Of a DNA stretch of 64,000 nt, positions 55,332 to 64,000 are shown one piece after another. The translations under genes and the position numbers were made by a program. The notes beneath the pieces are model-generated. The model was not told the DNA's origin, did not search any database, and saw nothing but the letters and a program-made list of their open reading frames with translations. Every line of letters begins with the position of its first letter. The stretch's first letter is position 1. This stretch comes from Labrenzia sp. R4_2 (GTDB taxonomy: Bacteria > Pseudomonadota > Alphaproteobacteria > Rhizobiales > Stappiaceae): contig NZ_JAGHRJ010000004.1 in assembly GCF_017743865.1 (NCBI RefSeq), forward strand, positions 496,001-560,000, given 5' to 3'.

Positions 55332-57320
55332 ATGAGCGATCTTGAAAAACACCAGCGCATGGCGAATGCAATCCGCTTTCTTGCCATTGATGCCGTGGAA
55401 CAGGCCAAATCCGGACACCCTGGATTGCCAATGGGCGCGGCCGATATCGCCACTGTCCTTTTTACAGAATTTCTGAAGTTTGACCCAACCGCGCCGAACT
55501 GGGCTGACCGCGACAGGTTTGTTCTGTCGGCGGGTCACGGATCCATGTTGCTTTACAGCCTGCTGTATCTGCTCGGCTATGAAGACTTCCCGCTCGAAGA
55601 ATTGAAAAACTTCCGTCAACTCGGCGCAAAGACCGCCGGTCACCCGGAATTCGGTCATGGTGCGGGTATCGAAACGACCACAGGCCCGCTGGGTCAGGGG
55701 CTCGGCAATGCCGTCGGTATGGCGATTGCAGAGCGCTTGCAAGAAGAGCGTTTCGGCAAAGATCTCGTCAATCACTATACCTACGTTCTGGCCGGCGACG
55801 GTTGCTTGATGGAAGGTATCAGTCAGGAGGCCCTGTCGCTCGCAGGTCACCTAAAACTGAACAAACTGATCGTGATCTGGGATGACAACGGCATCTCGAT
55901 CGACGGCGCTGTAAGCATCACGGACTCCACGGATCAGGTTGCCCGTTTTGCTGCTTCTGGATGGAACACACTGAACGTCGACGGGCACGACCCTGATGGC
56001 ATCGCGGCTGCAATCCGGCAGGCTCAGGCCAGCGACAAACCAACACTGATCGCAGCGAAAACAACCATCGGCTTCGGCGCCCCGACAAAGGCCGGTACGG
56101 CCAAGGTACACGGCGCTCCCCTCGGTGCTGAGGAAATCGCAGGTACCCGCGAAACACTGAACTGGCCGCATGAGCCATTTGAGGTGCCAAGCGATATTCT
56201 GGACGCCTGGCGCATTGCCGGCCTTCGTTCAGCCCACGCTCACAAGGATTGGCAGAAACGCTTCAACGATGCGGACACCGAAACCCGAGCCGAATTTGAA
56301 CGCCGCAACCGTGGTGATCTTCCGGCAGGATTTGAACAGGCTGTCCTCGACTACAAGAAGAAGCTTGCCGAAGAACAGCCGACAATGGCAACGCGCAAAG
56401 CGTCCGAGGCTGTTCTTGGAGTCATCAACGGCGTTATCCCGGAAACAATCGGTGGTTCTGCCGATCTGACCGGGTCCAACAACACCAAAACGGCCCAGAC
56501 CAATCCGGTTACCCCGGATGACTTCTCAGGCCGCTACATCCACTACGGCATTCGCGAACACGGCATGGCAGCCGCGATGAACGGCATGGCCCTGCATGGC
56601 GGCCTGATCCCCTATTCCGGCGGGTTCCTGATTTTCTCCGACTACTGCCGTCCATCGATCCGCCTCGCAGCCCTGATGAACCAGCGCGTCATTCATGTCA
56701 TGACGCACGATTCAATCGGTCTGGGTGAAGACGGCCCGACCCACCAGCCGGTTGAACACTTCGCAGCGCTTCGGGCGATCCCGAACCTGACGTTCTTCCG
56801 TCCGGCTGATATCACCGAGACACTGGAATGCTGGCAATTGTCGCTGGAGAACAAGGATGGACCGTCCGTTCTTGCCCTGACACGCCAAAACCTGCCGTCT
56901 CAGCGAAAAACCTTTGAAGAGAAGAACCTGAGCGCAAACGGCGCATACGTTCTGATCGAAAGCGAAGACGACGCAGCCGTTACAATCTTTGCCTCAGGTT
57001 CTGAGGTGGAGATCGCCGTTGACGCGCATAAGGAACTGACGGACTCAGGTGTTGCCGCTCGCGTTGTTTCCGTGCCGAGCTTCGAACTCTTCGAAGCACA
57101 GTCTGCAGACTACAAAGAGGCCGTCATCGGCTCCAGCCCGGTCAAGATCGCCGTCGAAGCCGGCATCCGCATGGGATGGGACCGGTTTATCGGCAATGAC
57201 GGTCTGTTCATTGGCATGACCGGGTTTGGTGCCAGCGCGCCTTACAAGGAATTGTACGAGCACTTCGGCATCACAATGGATGCCGTCGTTGCGGCGGCCA
57301 AGGAAAAACTCAACGTTTAA
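55332..57320 (+). CDS. tkt: Transketolase
   Basis: 662 residues. The N-terminal TPP domain carries [27 protein letters not shown] and the metal motif [20 protein letters not shown] in part; the pyrimidine domain has [19 protein letters not shown] and [16 protein letters not shown]; a C-terminal domain follows. It transfers two-carbon units between sugar phosphates in the pentose phosphate pathway. It heads a cluster of carbon-metabolism genes (gap, pgk, fba). Confidence 0.98.
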   Translation: MSDLEKHQRMANAIRFLAIDAVEQAKSGHPGLPMGAADIATVLFTEFLKFDPTAPNWADRDRFVLSAGHGSMLLYSLLYLLGYEDFPLEELKNFRQLGAKTAGHPEFGHGAGIETTTGPLGQGLGNAVGMAIAERLQEERFGKDLVNHYTYVLAGDGCLMEGISQEALSLAGHLKLNKLIVIWDDNGISIDGAVSITDSTDQVARFAASGWNTLNVDGHDPDGIAAAIRQAQASDKPTLIAAKTTIGFGAPTKAGTAKVHGAPLGAEEIAGTRETLNWPHEPFEVPSDILDAWRIAGLRSAHAHKDWQKRFNDADTETRAEFERRNRGDLPAGFEQAVLDYKKKLAEEQPTMATRKASEAVLGVINGVIPETIGGSADLTGSNNTKTAQTNPVTPDDFSGRYIHYGIREHGMAAAMNGMALHGGLIPYSGGFLIFSDYCRPSIRLAALMNQRVIHVMTHDSIGLGEDGPTHQPVEHFAALRAIPNLTFFRPADITETLECWQLSLENKDGPSVLALTRQNLPSQRKTFEEKNLSANGAYVLIESEDDAAVTIFASGSEVEIAVDAHKELTDSGVAARVVSVPSFELFEAQSADYKEAVIGSSPVKIAVEAGIRMGWDRFIGNDGLFIGMTGFGASAPYKELYEHFGITMDAVVAAAKEKLNV

Positions 57321-57330
57321 TGTAATGTGT

Positions 57331-57372
57331 CCCGGCGGTGTGCGGCGTCTCTGCACACTGCCGGGACTTTTT
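57331..57372 (+). terminator. Rho-independent terminator of tkt
   Basis: Long stem CCCGGCGGTGTGC / GCACACTGCCGGG (one mismatch), then ACTTTTTT. Confidence 0.9.
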
Positions 57373-57462
57373 TGGCAATTATTTTGCCTTTTAAATCGAT
57401 TAGATATAGTAACCTATTGATAGGCGCAGGGCCTAAGCTGGCCCCAAATGCGGGAGAATACT

Positions 57463-58473
57463 ATGGTAACCAAGGTAGCAATCAACGGCTTTGGCCGCAT
57501 CGGCCGCAACGTTCTGCGTGCCATTATCGAATCTGGCCGCACTGACATTGAGGTCGTCGGCATCAACGATCTCGGCCCGGTCGAGACCAACGCGCACCTG
57601 CTGCGCTACGATTCTGTTCACGGCAAATTTCCGGCAACGGTCACAGTTGACGGGGACACGATTTCCATCGACGGCGGCAAACCGATCAAGGTCACCGCGA
57701 TCCGCGACCCGAAAGATCTTCCCTGGGGAGAACTGGGTGTCGACATCGCCATGGAATGCACAGGCATTTTCAATTCGAAGGACAAGGCTGCCGCACACCT
57801 CGATGCTGGCGCAAAGCGCGTCCTCGTATCTGCACCGGCGTCTGGCGCCGACAAGACAATTGTTTACGGCGTCAACCATGACACGCTGATGGCTGAAGAC
57901 CTTGTCGTTTCCAACGCATCCTGCACCACCAACTGTCTGGCACCGGTCGCCAAGGTCCTGCACGATTCCGTCGGCATCGAAAAAGGGATGATGACGACCA
58001 TTCACTCCTACACCGGTGACCAGCCGACATTGGATACGATGCACAAGGATCTTTACCGCGCCCGCGCTGCAGCCATGTCCATGATCCCGACATCAACCGG
58101 TGCAGCGAAAGCTGTCGGTCTCGTCTTGCCAGAACTGAACGGCAAGCTGGACGGCTTCGCAATGCGCGTTCCAACCCCAAATGTTTCTGTGGTTGACCTC
58201 AAGTTCATCGCCAAACGCGACACCACGGTTGAAGAAATCAATGCTGCAGTCAAAGCGGCAGCTGGCGGCGCGCTCAAAGGCGTGCTCGGCTACACTGAAG
58301 ACAAGAACGTCTCCATCGACTTCAACCACGACCCGCACTCGTCGATCTTCCATATGGATCAGACCAAGGTCATGGACGGGACAATGGTGTCGGTGCTGTC
58401 TTGGTATGACAACGAGTGGGGGTTCTCCAACCGGATGGCGGACACGGCCATCGCCATGGCAAAACTGATTTAA
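57463..58473 (+). CDS. gap: Glyceraldehyde-3-phosphate dehydrogenase
   Basis: 336 residues. The NAD-binding [14 protein letters not shown] segment opens the protein; the catalytic Cys is in [12 protein letters not shown] (about residue 155); [13 protein letters not shown] marks the C-terminus. It oxidises glyceraldehyde-3-phosphate. ATG 57463 has GGGAG eight bases before it. It has its own terminator upstream and downstream. Confidence 0.98.
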   Translation: MVTKVAINGFGRIGRNVLRAIIESGRTDIEVVGINDLGPVETNAHLLRYDSVHGKFPATVTVDGDTISIDGGKPIKVTAIRDPKDLPWGELGVDIAMECTGIFNSKDKAAAHLDAGAKRVLVSAPASGADKTIVYGVNHDTLMAEDLVVSNASCTTNCLAPVAKVLHDSVGIEKGMMTTIHSYTGDQPTLDTMHKDLYRARAAAMSMIPTSTGAAKAVGLVLPELNGKLDGFAMRVPTPNVSVVDLKFIAKRDTTVEEINAAVKAAAGGALKGVLGYTEDKNVSIDFNHDPHSSIFHMDQTKVMDGTMVSVLSWYDNEWGFSNRMADTAIAMAKLI

Positions 58474-58513
58474 AACATGGTCTGGATGGACAGCCATCTG
58501 CTATGACATATAG

Positions 58514-58543
58514 GCGGATGCAGGTCTCCTGCATCCGCTTTTT
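58514..58543 (+). terminator. Rho-independent terminator of gap
   Basis: Perfect 11-bp stem GCGGATGCAGG / CCTGCATCCGC, TCT loop and T5. Confidence 0.95.
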
Positions 58544-58575
58544 GTTTGCTTAAAACATCCAACCTGGGGGCACGC

Positions 58576-59199
58576 TTGCTCGAGCTTTTCACTGTAATTT
58601 CACTGACGATTGTTGTCGCCATCGTTCCAGGTCCTGACTTCGCCGTTGTCCTTCGCAACGCGCTCATCGGCGGCCGTTTGGCCGGTATTATGACCGCACT
58701 TGGCATCGGCCTCGCCCTAGGCGTTCACGTTACCTACGCACTTGCCGGGATTGGCCTGATCGTCTCGCAATCCATTTTTCTCTTCAACGCGCTCAAGTTG
58801 ATCGGCGCGGCCTATCTGGTGTTTCTGGGCATCACCATGTACCGGACAGCTTCAAGGGAAATGCCGGCCGATAGTGCGCTCGCCGGTATGCCGCCGCTCA
58901 AGGCCCTGCGCTGGGGTTTCTTCACCAACGTGACCAATCCCAAGGCGACAATGTTCGCTCTCAGCGTCTTTCTGCAAGTCACCTCCCCGGAAACAGCGCT
59001 TTGGACCAAGGTCAGCTATGGCGTGATCATGGCAAGCGGCGTATTCCTTTGGTTCGTGCTCGTCACTTTCTTCTTCACGCTGCCGCCAGTGCGCCAGCAA
59101 TTCATCCGCGCAAAACTCTGGATGGAACGGTCATTCGGCGTTCTCTTGACCCTTTTCGGGATCGGCATCGCTGTTACAACCAGTTCAACCCGCCCCTGA
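58576..59199 (+). CDS. LysE-family amino-acid exporter
   Basis: 207 residues with about six membrane spans. The family N-terminus SLTIVVAIVPGPDFAVVLRNAL and the conserved FFTNVTNPKATMFALSVFLQ segment identify LysE/RhtB exporters, which expel amino acids such as threonine or homoserine. TTG 58576 is supported by GGGGG a few bases upstream; an earlier TTG lacks one. It lies between gap and pgk, which are usually adjacent. Confidence 0.9.
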   Translation: MLELFTVISLTIVVAIVPGPDFAVVLRNALIGGRLAGIMTALGIGLALGVHVTYALAGIGLIVSQSIFLFNALKLIGAAYLVFLGITMYRTASREMPADSALAGMPPLKALRWGFFTNVTNPKATMFALSVFLQVTSPETALWTKVSYGVIMASGVFLWFVLVTFFFTLPPVRQQFIRAKLWMERSFGVLLTLFGIGIAVTTSSTRP

Positions 59200-59215
59200 C
59201 AACTAGGTGGATCTC

Positions 59216-60409
59216 ATGACTTACAAGACACTCGACGACATCACCGATCTTGCAGGCAAACGCGTCCTTGTTCGCGTTGACCTCAATGTTCCGATGGACA
59301 ATTACAAAGTCACCGACACAACCCGTATTGAACGGGTTCTACCGACAATCAAAGAACTCTCCGAGAAAGGCGCCAAGGTTATTCTGCTCGCGCATTTTGG
59401 CCGACCGAAAGGTGAAAAGGTCAAGGAAATGTCCCTTGCGCCGGTCACACGAGCCGTTTCTGACTTGCTTGGCAAGACCGTTGGCTTCGCGGAAGACTGC
59501 ATCGGCCCCTCGGCGGCCGGCGCGGTTGCGGTCATGCAAAACGGCCAGGTTCTTCTGATGGAAAACACGCGTTTCCACAAAGGCGAAGAAAAGAACGATC
59601 CGGAGTTTGCAAAAGCGCTCGCCGCCAATGGCGACATCTATGTGAATGATGCGTTTTCCGCCGCTCACCGGGCGCATGGTTCGACGGAAGGCATCGCCCA
59701 GCTGCTTCCGGCATATGCAGGCCGCACCATGCAGGCAGAGCTAGTAGCACTCGGCTCCGCGCTTGGTGAACCGGTCCGCCCTGTTCTGGCTGTTGTAGGC
59801 GGCGCTAAGGTGTCGTCCAAAATCGACCTTCTGGAGAACCTCGTTGCCAAAGTGGACATGCTGGTGATTGGCGGTGGCATGGCCAACACTTTTCTGGCCG
59901 CCAAAGGCGTAGATGTCGGCAAGTCGCTGTGCGAACATGACCTTGCGGACACGGCAAAAAAGATTATGGCTGCTGCGGAGACCGCTGGCTGCGAAATCGT
60001 GCTGCCGATCGATGCCGTTGTCGCCAAGGAGTTCAAGGCAGGCGCGAACAACGAAACCGTGTCGGTGGACGCTATACCAGCGGATGGCATGATCCTGGAT
60101 GTTGGCGCGGCGTCCGTTGAGGTGGTGAAGTCGAAAATCGACGCTGCCAAGACCCTGGTCTGGAATGGCCCCCTCGGTGCCTTTGAAATCGCCCCGTTTG
60201 ATACTACGACTGTGGCGGCTGCCAAACACGCTGCCGAGAACACAAAATCCGGCAAACTGAATTCTGTTGCCGGTGGCGGTGATACGGTGGCAGCCCTCAA
60301 TCATGCAGGAGCTGCAAGCGATTTCTCTTATGTATCGACCGCAGGCGGCGCGTTCCTTGAGTGGCTTGAAGGCAAGGAACTGCCGGGCGTAAAGGCTTTG
60401 GAGAGCTGA
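59216..60409 (+). CDS. pgk: Phosphoglycerate kinase
   Basis: 397 residues. [14 protein letters not shown] is the family N-terminus with the substrate-binding Arg and Asn; [42 protein letters not shown] and the C-terminal [14 protein letters not shown] site follow. It makes ATP from 1,3-bisphosphoglycerate. ATG 59216 has AGGTGG upstream; a GTG three codons earlier is in frame. Confidence 0.98.
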   Translation: MTYKTLDDITDLAGKRVLVRVDLNVPMDNYKVTDTTRIERVLPTIKELSEKGAKVILLAHFGRPKGEKVKEMSLAPVTRAVSDLLGKTVGFAEDCIGPSAAGAVAVMQNGQVLLMENTRFHKGEEKNDPEFAKALAANGDIYVNDAFSAAHRAHGSTEGIAQLLPAYAGRTMQAELVALGSALGEPVRPVLAVVGGAKVSSKIDLLENLVAKVDMLVIGGGMANTFLAAKGVDVGKSLCEHDLADTAKKIMAAAETAGCEIVLPIDAVVAKEFKAGANNETVSVDAIPADGMILDVGAASVEVVKSKIDAAKTLVWNGPLGAFEIAPFDTTTVAAAKHAAENTKSGKLNSVAGGGDTVAALNHAGAASDFSYVSTAGGAFLEWLEGKELPGVKALES

Positions 60410-60433
60410 TCTACAACGCTTCGGGAGATTGAA

Positions 60434-60814
60434 ATGCACCGCGCTTTCACAAACATCCTGACAGAAGAGGTCGCGGTCACCGCGGCCTTTTATCAGAAGC
60501 TCTTTGGTTATACGGCGAAGTTCTCTTCTGACTGGTTTGTAAACCTGGAGGCCCCTGATCAAACGGGTTTGGAGCTCGGCATACTTCTCGCAAGCCATGA
60601 GATTGTGCCCGAGGCCGCTCGGCATCAACCCGCAGGCATCATCTTGACGTTTGTTCTTGATGATTGCGATGCTGTTCACAACAGAGCATTGGAGTTGGGT
60701 GCAAACATCATCGAAGCGCCGCGCGACATGCCATATGGACAACGCAGGATGATCTTGAGCGATCCATCAGGAACAATCATTGATGTGAGCTCACTGATCC
60801 AGGCTGGCAGCTGA
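60434..60814 (+). CDS. VOC-superfamily (glyoxalase/bleomycin-resistance) protein
   Basis: 126 residues made of two beta-alpha-beta-beta-beta units. AFTNILTEEVAVTAAFYQKLFGY and QRRMILSDPSGTIIDVSS fit the VOC pattern, but the metal ligands of glyoxalase I are not complete, so the reaction is unknown. It lies 24 bases after pgk and could be co-transcribed. Confidence 0.82.
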   Translation: MHRAFTNILTEEVAVTAAFYQKLFGYTAKFSSDWFVNLEAPDQTGLELGILLASHEIVPEAARHQPAGIILTFVLDDCDAVHNRALELGANIIEAPRDMPYGQRRMILSDPSGTIIDVSSLIQAGS

Positions 60815-61031
60815 GTTCTTTAAAAACCACCTCATTTAATTCACGGGTCAAATTAATCACAACCGGGTAGAAACCGGCATCGCCTTGAAATTAAATTGAT
60901 TTAAGAAACCTCTCGCCCCTTTTCCTCTGCCGGATTCTTGATAGAACCACCGGAGATTGACGCACCGCAACACCCGGATCGTAAAACAACCCCAAAGTGG
61001 ACGCTGCGATACCGGCTTCTGGGAGACATAA

Positions 61032-62099
61032 ATGGCCCGCATTACACTCCGCCAGCTGCTTGATCACGCTGCCGAAAACGATTACGGCGTGCCGGCATTC
61101 AACATCAATAACATGGAACAGGCGCTGGCCATCATGGCCGCCGCCGACCAGACCGATTCTCCGGTGATCATTCAGGCCTCCCGCGGCGCCCGGGCCTACG
61201 CACATGATGTTATGCTGAAGCACATGATGGACGCGGTTGTCGAAATCTACCCGCACATCCCAGTTTGCGTTCACCTGGACCACGGCAATGCGGCTCAAAC
61301 CTGCATGACGGCCATTCAGGCCGGCTTTACATCCGTCATGATGGACGGCTCTCTGGAAGCGGACGGCAAAACTCCTGCGTCGTGGGATTACAACGTCGGC
61401 GTCACAAAAACCGTGACCGACATGGCGCATCTCGGCGGCATCTCGGTCGAGGGTGAACTGGGTGTCCTCGGCTCCCTTGAAACCGGCATGGGCGACAAGG
61501 AAGACGGTCACGGTGCAGAAGGCAAGCTGACAGAAGATCAGCTCCTGACCGATCCGGTTGAAGCGGTAAAATTCGTCAAGGAAACCAAGGTGGACGCGCT
61601 GGCAATTGCCATGGGTACAAGCCACGGAGCCTACAAATTCACCCGCAAGCCAGATGGTGATATCCTTGCCATGCACGTGATCGAAGAGATCCACCGCCGC
61701 CTGCCGGACACACATCTTGTGATGCACGGGTCCTCTTCGGTACCCCAGGATCTTCAGGACATCATCAACCAGCACGGCGGGGAAATGCCGCAAACCTGGG
61801 GTGTGCCGGTTGAAGAAATCCAGCGTGGAATCAAAAACGGCGTGCGCAAGGTCAACATCGACACCGACAACCGCATGGCGATGACGGGCCAGATCCGCAA
61901 GATCTTGCAGGAAAACCCTGGCGAATTCGATCCGCGTAAATACTTGAAGCCCGCACGCGAGGCAATGCAAAAGCTCTGCGTGGCCCGTCTGGAAGCGTTC
62001 AACACCGCAGGCCAAGCATCCAAGATCAAGAAAATCGTTACGCTGTCCGACATGGCAGCCCGCTACGAGAATGGCAGCCTGGATCCGAAGATCGCCTAA
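61032..62099 (+). CDS. fba: Class II fructose-bisphosphate aldolase (Calvin-type)
   Basis: 355 residues. [24 protein letters not shown] is the N-terminus in part; the zinc ligands lie in CVHLDHGN (about 80-87) and later His residues in SHGAYKF and VMHGSSS. The 355-residue size and [15 protein letters not shown] segment match the CbbA-like type. It splits fructose-1,6-bisphosphate. ATG 61032 has GGGAG six bases upstream. Confidence 0.97.
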   Translation: MARITLRQLLDHAAENDYGVPAFNINNMEQALAIMAAADQTDSPVIIQASRGARAYAHDVMLKHMMDAVVEIYPHIPVCVHLDHGNAAQTCMTAIQAGFTSVMMDGSLEADGKTPASWDYNVGVTKTVTDMAHLGGISVEGELGVLGSLETGMGDKEDGHGAEGKLTEDQLLTDPVEAVKFVKETKVDALAIAMGTSHGAYKFTRKPDGDILAMHVIEEIHRRLPDTHLVMHGSSSVPQDLQDIINQHGGEMPQTWGVPVEEIQRGIKNGVRKVNIDTDNRMAMTGQIRKILQENPGEFDPRKYLKPAREAMQKLCVARLEAFNTAGQASKIKKIVTLSDMAARYENGSLDPKIA

Positions 62100-62140
62100 G
62101 AACTGGCAGCATCTGGCAAGCTGGTCAGATCCAAATCTTG

Positions 62141-62165
62141 AAAGAGGGGCCTTGCGTCCCTCTTT
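62141..62165 (+). terminator. Hairpin after fba
   Basis: Stem AAAGAGGG / CCCTCTTT with a nine-base loop, followed by a short T-containing stretch. A likely terminator for fba. Confidence 0.65.
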
Positions 62166-62235
62166 CGCCGTCTTTAGGGACAAGAAACAGCGGCAATGAG
62201 TTGCCAGATTTAAAGATACATCAGGACAGACATTC

Positions 62236-62874
62236 GTGAACCGACCCCGCCTATTCCTTGTGACACCGCCTGCGTTCGATACGGCAACGGTTGCAGATCA
62301 GCTGAAGCAAGCTTTCACGGGCGGAGATATCGCATGTGTGATGATCTACATGCCAGGTGCGTCAACAAAAGACATTCAGGCTGCGGCAGATATTCTTGTC
62401 CCGATCATCCAGGACGGCGGCGCAGCTGCTCTGGTTTATGGTGACACACAAGCGGCAGGCCGCTCCGGCGCCGATGGGGTCCATGTCGACAAGTCCCTTG
62501 AGGATGTGAAACTAGCCGTGGAGAGCTTCCAGCCTGACCGGGTCGTCGGGACAGGTGGGACCAAAACGAAACATGATGCCATGGAATGGGCAGAGACCGG
62601 CGTCGACTACCTGTTCTTCGGCAAGCTGGATCTGACGGAAAAAGAAACCGCCCACGACAAGACCCTGTCCGGTGCTAATTGGTGGGCGGAGCTTTTCGAG
62701 ACACCTTGTGTCGCCTTGGCGGGCAACACACTTGAAACACTTGCCGAGGTGGCGGCCACTGGCGCCGACTTCGTTGCCCTGAAGGATGCTGTCTGGCATT
62801 CTGAAGACATCGCCAAGACAATTTCAGATGCCAACACGGTGCTTGAAGCGCACCCGTTCCCGGAGGTTGACTGA
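62236..62874 (+). CDS. Degenerate ThiE-like (thiamine-phosphate synthase fold) protein
   Basis: 212 residues with a TIM-barrel ThiE-like pattern: GRSGADGVHVDK near residue 78, VVGTGG, DYLFFGKLDLT, GADFVALKDAV. Key phosphate and pyrimidine-binding motifs of true ThiE (the G-x-G-P-V-F-x-T loop, Gly-rich VGGI region) are changed or missing, so it may not make thiamine phosphate. Such proteins commonly follow fba in Rhizobiales. The start is GTG 62236. Confidence 0.75.
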   Translation: MNRPRLFLVTPPAFDTATVADQLKQAFTGGDIACVMIYMPGASTKDIQAAADILVPIIQDGGAAALVYGDTQAAGRSGADGVHVDKSLEDVKLAVESFQPDRVVGTGGTKTKHDAMEWAETGVDYLFFGKLDLTEKETAHDKTLSGANWWAELFETPCVALAGNTLETLAEVAATGADFVALKDAVWHSEDIAKTISDANTVLEAHPFPEVD

Positions 62875-62881
62875 CAGCCGT

Positions 62882-64000
62882 ATGAGAGGTCTCAAACCGG
62901 CCATGGATAAACTGATCACCACCCCGGTGGTTCGGCAAACTGCAGCGGCAGCATTCGTGTCTGCAGCTTTGATTGGATTGCCCTTAGCCGCATCCGGACA
63001 AACGGAAACACCCGCGGCAGATATCTCGGCAGTTGAAGCTCCAGGCACTGCGAAACTTCCTGCACTTGTCGATGTCACGACGCGGGACAAAACCATTGCC
63101 AGCCTGATCGATTCCGGCCCCCCGTCGCTGGCCGATGAGGAAACGGCTTCCTCAGACACAGCCTACAGCGCCTTCCAGCGCGGCTGGCATTTGACCGCTT
63201 TGGCCTTGGCAACGCCGCTCGCGGAGAACGGCGACCGATCCGCGCAAGCGTTGTTGGGTGTTCTCCACGAGGCAGGGCTTGGCATCAAGCAGGACAAGGC
63301 AAAAGCTGCGGACTGGTATGGTCTTGCAGCGGCACAAGGCGACAATGGGTCTGCGCTTCAGCTCGCGCAACTATACCTGCTCGGCGATGCCATACCGCAG
63401 GACAAGGCCAAGGCAGCCGAACTCTTCGAACAAGCCGCCGAAGCAGACAACCCGTCCGCGCTCTATAATCTTGCGATCCTTTACAAGGAGGGCGAAGGGC
63501 GGCCCTACAATGAGGAAAAGGCACGGGAACTTCTCGAAGAAGCAGCTCAACTCAACGATCCTGAAGCGCAATACACACTCGCCTTGGCATATCTTGAATC
63601 CGGTGACGGTCTCAATGATCCTGGCAAAGGTGCCTTCTGGATGGGGCGCGCCGCCCGCAGAGGTCATACCTTTGCGCAGGTCTACTACGGCATCCTCCGG
63701 TTTCAGGGCCGCGGCGTAGATCCAGATGAAAGCGAAGCTGCCGATTGGTTTGAACGCGCTGCCACTGCTGGAAACCCTGTCGCCATGAACCGGCTTGCCC
63801 GGATCTATGCGTATGGCCGCGGGCGCGAGCATGACAATGCTGCGGCTGCCGGATGGCATCTTATTGCCCGGACACTCGGAGTTTCCGACCCGACACTGGA
63901 CGGCATCTTCGGGACCCTGGACGACGAGACGCTTGCTGCCGCAAGAAAGCTGGCTGAGCAGTATTCCGCGACCTTGATGGCACCATCGGACGAATCGTAC
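62882..64000 (+). CDS. Sel1-repeat (TPR-like) protein, cut by right edge
   Basis: The frame is open from ATG 62882 to the last base (373 codons) with no stop, so the 3' end is outside. An N-terminal hydrophobic segment (about 19-38) acts as signal or anchor. From about residue 105 onward there are at least six Sel1-like repeats of about 36 residues (AKAAELFEQAAEADNPSALYN, ARELLEEAAQLNDPEAQYT, AADWFERAATAGNPVAMN and others). These mediate protein-protein contacts in secretion and signalling. A second ATG at 62903 is possible. Confidence 0.85.
   Translation, partial: MRGLKPAMDKLITTPVVRQTAAAAFVSAALIGLPLAASGQTETPAADISAVEAPGTAKLPALVDVTTRDKTIASLIDSGPPSLADEETASSDTAYSAFQRGWHLTALALATPLAENGDRSAQALLGVLHEAGLGIKQDKAKAADWYGLAAAQGDNGSALQLAQLYLLGDAIPQDKAKAAELFEQAAEADNPSALYNLAILYKEGEGRPYNEEKARELLEEAAQLNDPEAQYTLALAYLESGDGLNDPGKGAFWMGRAARRGHTFAQVYYGILRFQGRGVDPDESEAADWFERAATAGNPVAMNRLARIYAYGRGREHDNAAAAGWHLIARTLGVSDPTLDGIFGTLDDETLAAARKLAEQYSATLMAPSDESY

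Noticed and set aside
60891..62183. A 430-codon minus-strand open frame
   Set aside because: It is antisense to fba, which has zinc ligands and a good ribosome site.
1..64000. CRISPR arrays, insertion sequences, prophage or integron features
   Set aside because: No regularly spaced repeats, transposase, integrase or phage structural genes were seen on either strand.

Overview
The window looks like a chromosomal segment of an alphaproteobacterium of the Hyphomicrobiales (Rhizobiales) type, most likely a marine Stappiaceae relative (Roseibium/Labrenzia-like). The reasons are a full CtrA gene with dense GANTC (CcrM) sites, ChpT, DUF1134 (EipA), DUF2336 and DUF4164 proteins, the ruvCAB - ybgC - tolQRAB-pal-cpoB - tilS - ftsH - glmM order, the zapA - 6S - 5-FCL order, and a tkt-gap-pgk-fba cluster. 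The genus is inference. I see no insertion sequence, prophage, integrase or CRISPR array, so this is core chromosome with a few local insertions.

Layout. 1-3.3 kb: a MscS-type channel cut by the left edge, a DUF2336 protein and a short PqiA-like membrane protein. 3.4-6.3 kb: fliI-fliJ and, divergently, ctrA. The 373-bp region between them holds eight GANTC sites and several TTAA-type palindromes. 6.4-8.5 kb: a Tat-exported metallo-beta-lactamase-fold protein and a membrane-anchored LytTR regulator. 8.6-15.2 kb: chpT and then cheA (hybrid), cheW, cheY, cheB and cheR, all on the minus strand. 15.4-19.1 kb: a YHS protein, eipA, a coiled-coil membrane protein, a DeoR regulator and tRNA-Glu(UUC). 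19.2-24 kb: an RluD-type pseudouridine synthase, rpoH and a CHASE2-adenylate cyclase. 24-26 kb: a thiamine-precursor ABC transporter under a TPP riboswitch, with an unusual 35-residue ORF between riboswitch and permease. 26.1-34.4 kb: a 580-residue single-span protein, purA, an EamA transporter, serC-serA and an Omp25-like barrel. 34.6-50.4 kb: a long minus-strand block (glmM, ftsH, tilS, cpoB, pal, tolBARQ, ybgC, a chemoreceptor, ruvB, a tiny membrane protein, ruvA, ruvC). 50.5-54.9 kb: a TSUP transporter, MazG-like, yebC, ymdB, 5-FCL, probable 6S RNA, zapA and DUF4164. 55.3-64 kb: tkt, gap, LysE, pgk, VOC, fba, a degenerate ThiE-like protein and a Sel1-repeat protein cut by the right edge.

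How it works together. The first 17 kb is a cell-cycle, motility and envelope neighbourhood: CtrA, its phosphotransferase ChpT, a chemotaxis signalling set, flagellar export genes and EipA, which is reported to be a CtrA target in Brucella. The middle block maintains the envelope and DNA (Tol-Pal, FtsH, GlmM, RuvABC). The right end is central carbon metabolism. The most unusual structures are the methylation-site and palindrome-rich ctrA control region, the TPP-riboswitch leader with its translationally coupled short ORF and no adjacent ATPase gene, and the overlapping membrane ORF inside ruvCAB.
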